Positions 5,327 to 7,562 of a stretch of DNA of 7,562 nt are shown here, one piece after another. A model generated the notes under the pieces. The model saw only the letters and a program-made list of their open reading frames with translations. It ran no database searches and was not told where the DNA came from. Source of the stretch: Nitrososphaerota archaeon (lineage in GTDB: Archaea > Thermoproteota > Nitrososphaeria > Nitrososphaerales > UBA183); contig JAFMAU010000082.1 in NCBI GenBank assembly GCA_029784825.1, positions 1 through 7,562 on the forward strand, read 5' to 3'. The translations under genes and the position numbers were made by a program. How positions within the stretch are numbered: the stretch's first letter is position 1; every line of letters begins with the position of its first letter.

Positions 5327-5596
5327 CTACTTCAACCTCGGCTGGTAGCCGTTGCAGTGAGGGCAGCGGTCCGACTCATCGGGGACCGGGGTGGAGCAGA
5401 AGACGCAGAACCTGAACCCTTCCGGGGGCGCGAGGGGGGCCGGGCCCTCGGGAAGGAAGAAGCTTGCCACGATCATGATCAGTCCACCGGCAATGAAGGG
5501 GATGCTCCAGAAGTAGGCGAGGGGCACGGCCAGGACATAGAACGCGGCGCCCATCATGGCCACAAGGAGGCCTCCCGCGAAGAGCTGGGGGCGCAT
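5327..5596 (-). CDS. Small membrane protein with two transmembrane helices and a C-terminal zinc ribbon
   Basis: This 89-residue protein is not assignable to a named family. It has two hydrophobic helices forming a likely hairpin (about residues 5-28 and 31-48), a Pro/Ala-rich linker (about 50-60), and a C-terminal zinc-ribbon knuckle pair, Cys64-x2-Cys67 and Cys78-x2-Cys81, followed by a short basic tail. The arrangement would place a small zinc-binding module on one face of the cytoplasmic membrane, most likely inside, as an adaptor or nucleic-acid/protein contact. It is the first gene of the four-gene minus operon. The ATG is about 27 nt from the centre of the TATA element at 5619-5628, so its mRNA is probably leaderless. 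Its last codons contain the ribosome-binding motif of DUF371. Function unknown. Confidence 0.8.
   Translation of the reverse strand: MRPQLFAGGLLVAMMGAAFYVLAVPLAYFWSIPFIAGGLIMIVASFFLPEGPAPLAPPEGFRFCVFCSTPVPDESDRCPHCNGYQPRLK
5335..5339 (-). promoter_or_regulatory. Shine-Dalgarno motif for the DUF371 gene
   Basis: GAGGT on the minus strand, 9 nt before the ATG at 5325, lies within the final codons (Pro-Arg-Leu-Lys-stop) of the zinc-ribbon gene. It supports the chosen start and coupled translation. Confidence 0.75.
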
Positions 5597-5618
5597 GGCC
5601 CGAGGTCCCCGACAACGC

Positions 5619-5628
5619 CTTTATACTT
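5619..5628. promoter_or_regulatory. Near-palindromic TATA box shared by two divergent leaderless genes
   Basis: The plus strand reads CTTTATACTT and the minus strand AAGTATAAAG, so the element can serve as a TATA box both ways. Its centre is about 27 nt from the minus-strand ATG at 5596 and about 31 nt from the plus-strand TTG at 5655. Toward the minus gene it is preceded by CGAAA, a good match to an archaeal BRE, so TFB should favour that direction. The plus direction lacks such a BRE. No other AT-rich element lies between the two genes. Confidence 0.7.
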
Positions 5629-5654
5629 TCGAGGAGGCGCAGGCCCCGGACGCC

Positions 5655-5900
5655 TTGACCACCGAGTACGAGCAGCTCCTTTCGCAGATGGTCGGCGAAA
5701 AGAAGGCGAAGCTGGCAGAGCTGACGGGGAGGAAGGGGACCGAGAAGGAGGCGGGGTCGCTGATGTCCGACATCAGGTTCCTCGAGGTCGAGCTACAGCG
5801 CTATCAGCAGGGCATGGCCCTGTTCCGGACGAAGGCCATCCCCAAGGTCGGCAGGTGGGGGAAGCCGGAAGAAGAAGAGAAGAAGGAAGAAGTAGCCTAG
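5655..5900 (+). CDS. Small charged hypothetical protein (81 residues), TTG start
   Basis: This protein is not recognised. From the TTG it is 81 residues, with long amphipathic helices rich in Glu, Lys, Leu and Gln (about 2-24 and 32-60) that could form a coiled coil. A short Lys-Val-Gly-Arg-Trp-Gly segment follows (about 64-69), then a Glu/Lys-rich tail ending EEEEKKEEVA. It has no cysteines and no membrane segments. The frame is open upstream to ATG codons at 5556 and 5595. Those precede the TATA box at 5619-5628 and run into the opposite-strand gene, whereas the TTG lies about 31 nt after the TATA centre, so the TTG is preferred. The next gene starts six bases after its TAG stop, in the same reading frame, suggesting co-transcription. 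The late Met12 (ATG at 5688) is a weaker alternative start. Confidence 0.65.
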   Translation: MTTEYEQLLSQMVGEKKAKLAELTGRKGTEKEAGSLMSDIRFLEVELQRYQQGMALFRTKAIPKVGRWGKPEEEEKKEEVA

Positions 5901-5906
5901 GCTGGT

Positions 5907-6848
5907 TTGACGATCTTTCTGTCCGAAGGGGACGTCGAGGCGCTCCTTCGCATGGACGAAGTCGTAGGAGCGGTCGAGGACGCCTTCCGCAGGCAGGGCT
6001 CGGGCGAGGCGGAGAACTACATGAGGACCCGGACCAGGGGCCCCGCTTCAGTCCTCAGCGTCATGCACGCCACCTCCGCTCACCTTGGAAGAGGGGGGCT
6101 CAAGGCCTACATGTCTTCGAAAGGGGGGACCCGTTTCCTCACGGTCCTCTTCGACACCTCAAGCTCCGCCCCCCTGGCGGTTATGGCTGCCGACATGCTT
6201 GGGAGGTTCAGGACGGGAGCCGCCTCAGCGGTCGCGACCAAGCACCTCTACGGGAGAGGGTCCGGCACCGTCGCCCTCTTCGGCTCGGGCAGGCAGGCGC
6301 TGACACAGGCGCTCGCACTCGGCGCCGTCATGAAGCTGGACGAAGTGAGGGTCTGGAGCCGCACTCCGTCCCATGGCGAGGCGTTCGCCAAGCTCCTCTG
6401 CGAGAGGGGCTTCGAAGCCCGCCAGTTCGAGACTCCGGCGAAGGCCGCCCAGGGGGCCGACGTGGTGAGCACCATCACTTCGTCCAGGGAGGCATTCCTC
6501 GGCAAGGTCGACCTCGAGCAGGTCTCCCACGTGAACGTCTGTGGAGGGAACGTCCCGGAGCACGCCGAGGTCACGGCCGAAGCAGTGGGTTCATTCGATA
6601 CCGTTGTCGTGGACGATCTGGCTCAGGCGAAGGCTGAGTACGGGGATTTGATCCAGGCTGCGTCTTCGGGGAGGTTCGCCTGGGAGTCGGCCATCGAGCT
6701 CGGGGCAGTGGTTGCAGGCCGAACCAAGGGGCAGGGCCGGACCCTCTTCAAGTCAGGGGGCGTTGCCCTGGAAGACGTAGCCACGGCCAGCCTCGTATAC
6801 GAAAAAGCGAAGTCCCTGGGCCGATATCCTGAGTTCCAGTTCTACTGA
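5907..6848 (+). CDS. Ornithine cyclodeaminase/mu-crystallin family NAD(P)-dependent dehydrogenase
   Basis: This 313-residue protein has the typical length of the family, which includes ornithine cyclodeaminase, archaeal alanine dehydrogenase and ketimine reductases, all acting on amino or imino acids. It shows the GGLKAY motif (63-68), where Lys66 corresponds to the family's substrate-binding lysine, LGRFRTGAASAVA (98-110), the Rossmann loop FGSGRQA (125-131), the VVDD segment with Asp236/Asp237 (234-237), EYGDL (244-248) and the C-terminal SGGVALEDVA (283-292). The call to family is firm. Whether it makes alanine, proline or another product cannot be decided from sequence. The TTG start gives the usual N terminus with the LSEGDVEALL segment. 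No Shine-Dalgarno motif is evident before it; the first internal ATG (5952) would remove conserved N-terminal sequence. The gene follows the 81-residue protein by 6 nt and ends 2 nt from the convergent thermosome gene. Confidence 0.9.
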   Translation: MTIFLSEGDVEALLRMDEVVGAVEDAFRRQGSGEAENYMRTRTRGPASVLSVMHATSAHLGRGGLKAYMSSKGGTRFLTVLFDTSSSAPLAVMAADMLGRFRTGAASAVATKHLYGRGSGTVALFGSGRQALTQALALGAVMKLDEVRVWSRTPSHGEAFAKLLCERGFEARQFETPAKAAQGADVVSTITSSREAFLGKVDLEQVSHVNVCGGNVPEHAEVTAEAVGSFDTVVVDDLAQAKAEYGDLIQAASSGRFAWESAIELGAVVAGRTKGQGRTLFKSGGVALEDVATASLVYEKAKSLGRYPEFQFY

Positions 6849-6850
6849 CC

Positions 6851-7562
6851 CTACATCGGGGGCATGCCGCCCATGCCACCCATTCCGCCTCCTGGCGGTC
6901 CGGCGGGCGCCCTCATCTTGCTGGCTGCAATCACGTCGTCGATCCTTAGGATCATCGACGCCGCCTCGGTCGCTGCCCTCAGTATCTGGAGCTTCACGGC
7001 CAGCGGCTCCCAGACGGACTTGCTGTACATGTCGGCGACCTTGCCGTTGAGGGCGTCGACCCCGTACCACTTGCCCTCCTTGCCGTGCCTGGCCCTGAGG
7101 TCTACTTGGGTGTCGATGGGGTCCATGCCCGCGTTCTCGGCGAGGGTGAGAGGGATGCTCTCCATGGCGTCTGCGAACTTCAGCGCGGCCAGCTGCTCCC
7201 TTCCGGAGAGCTTCTGGGCCCAGTTGCGGAGCTGGATCGAGACCTCCTCCTCGGGGGCGCCGCCGCCGGCGACCACCGCGGGGAGCTCGACCACGTCCTT
7301 CGTGACCATGATCGCGTCGTGAAGGGCCCTCTCCGCTTCATCCACCACCCGTTGAGTCCCTCCCCTGACGAGGATGCTGACTGCCTTCGGGTTCTTGGCA
7401 CCCTCGACGAAAACCCACTTGTCGTCCTCGAGCTTCCGCTCTTCGACGAGCTTCGCGTACCCGAGGTCTTTGCTGCTCAGGTCGTCGAGGTTGGTGACTA
7501 TCCTTGCCCCGGTCGCCTTCGCGAGCTTCGACATGTCGCTTTCCTTTGCCCTCCTCACCGCG
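6851..7562 (-). CDS. Thermosome subunit (group II chaperonin), C-terminal part; 5' end beyond the window
   Basis: This is an ATP-dependent archaeal chaperonin subunit that assembles into a double-ring cage with a built-in lid to fold proteins in the cytoplasm. The frame is open to the window edge, so about 237 of roughly 540 residues are visible: the end of the apical domain, the second intermediate segment and the equatorial C-terminal part. Diagnostic blocks, counted from the GTG at 7558, are KLAKATGARIVTNLDDL (11-27), the LHDA motif (79-82) containing the likely catalytic Asp81, GGGAPEEE (98-105), NAGMDP (142-147), GVDALNGKVADM (166-177) and ILRIDDVIAA (203-212). The tail is Gly/Met-rich with GGM repeats ending MPPM, typical of chaperonin C termini that project into the ring cavity. 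Promoter and ATP-binding N-terminal motifs are outside the window. Confidence 0.96.
   Translation of the reverse strand, partial: AVRRAKESDMSKLAKATGARIVTNLDDLSSKDLGYAKLVEERKLEDDKWVFVEGAKNPKAVSILVRGGTQRVVDEAERALHDAIMVTKDVVELPAVVAGGGAPEEEVSIQLRNWAQKLSGREQLAALKFADAMESIPLTLAENAGMDPIDTQVDLRARHGKEGKWYGVDALNGKVADMYSKSVWEPLAVKLQILRAATEAASMILRIDDVIAASKMRAPAGPPGGGMGGMGGMPPM

Noticed and set aside
5556..5654. Longer start (ATG at 5556 or 5595) for the 81-residue protein
   Set aside because: Both ATGs lie upstream of the only TATA box and inside or against the opposite gene; the TTG at 5655 fits leaderless spacing. Not fully excluded.
5898..5900. TAG as a pyrrolysine codon joining the small protein to the dehydrogenase
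   Set aside because: TAG is the stop of at least five other genes here, and the dehydrogenase begins with a normal family N terminus right after it.
5276..6637. A 453-codon open frame on the plus strand
   Set aside because: It is rich in Arg, Gly and Pro, overlaps the DUF371 and zinc-ribbon genes antisense and the dehydrogenase gene in another frame, and shows no family motif; it is a by-product of high GC.
6854..6905. Gly/Met-rich repeat at the thermosome end as a tandem DNA repeat of interest
   Set aside because: It encodes the ordinary GGM tail of group II chaperonins.
1..7562. tRNA or rRNA genes, CRISPR arrays, insertion sequences, att sites
   Set aside because: No cloverleaf-like conserved arms, regularly spaced repeats, transposase or integrase motifs were seen by reading both strands, and genes fill nearly all of the window.

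Overview
This is a compact, GC-rich archaeal window (GC looks above 60% by eye) holding ten protein genes with almost no space between them. The archaeal assignment rests on a group II chaperonin (thermosome) with a GGM tail, a DUF371 protein, a mevalonate-decarboxylase-family enzyme, and AT-rich TATA elements centred about 27-31 nt before start codons, which is the layout of leaderless archaeal transcripts. TTG and GTG starts are frequent. A member of the Thermoproteota/Nitrososphaeria side of the tree is plausible, but the sequence alone does not settle the lineage.

Left part, plus strand (1-3721): the 3' end of a sodium:solute symporter gene cut by the window edge; an MDR (zinc-type alcohol dehydrogenase fold) oxidoreductase that lacks catalytic-zinc ligands; a small HEAT-repeat protein that looks like one half of a deoxyhypusine hydroxylase; and an SDR oxidoreductase. 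The last three each have a TATA-like element at leaderless spacing, so they appear to be separate transcription units and not one operon.

Middle, minus strand (5596-3718): a tight four-gene operon, read right to left. It encodes a two-helix membrane protein with a zinc ribbon, a DUF371 protein, a GHMP-superfamily protein of the diphosphomevalonate decarboxylase family whose catalytic Asp is replaced by Gln, and a small helical protein. The internal genes have Shine-Dalgarno motifs embedded in the end of the preceding gene; the first gene appears leaderless. This operon converges on the SDR gene, and the two stop codons share the bases CTAG.

Right part: from the same near-palindromic TATA element that serves the minus operon, a plus-strand pair diverges. 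It is an 81-residue charged protein with a TTG start, then an ornithine cyclodeaminase/mu-crystallin family dehydrogenase. The dehydrogenase gene converges, with a 2-nt gap, on the 3' part of a thermosome subunit gene that runs off the right edge.

The points most worth follow-up are the decarboxylase-family enzyme without its catalytic Asp (a possible alternative mevalonate-pathway kinase), the half-size deoxyhypusine-hydroxylase-like protein (a candidate for the unassigned archaeal hypusine hydroxylase), and the single TATA box shared by two divergent leaderless genes. No tRNA, rRNA, CRISPR array or mobile element was seen, and no gene-free stretch exceeds about 60 bases.
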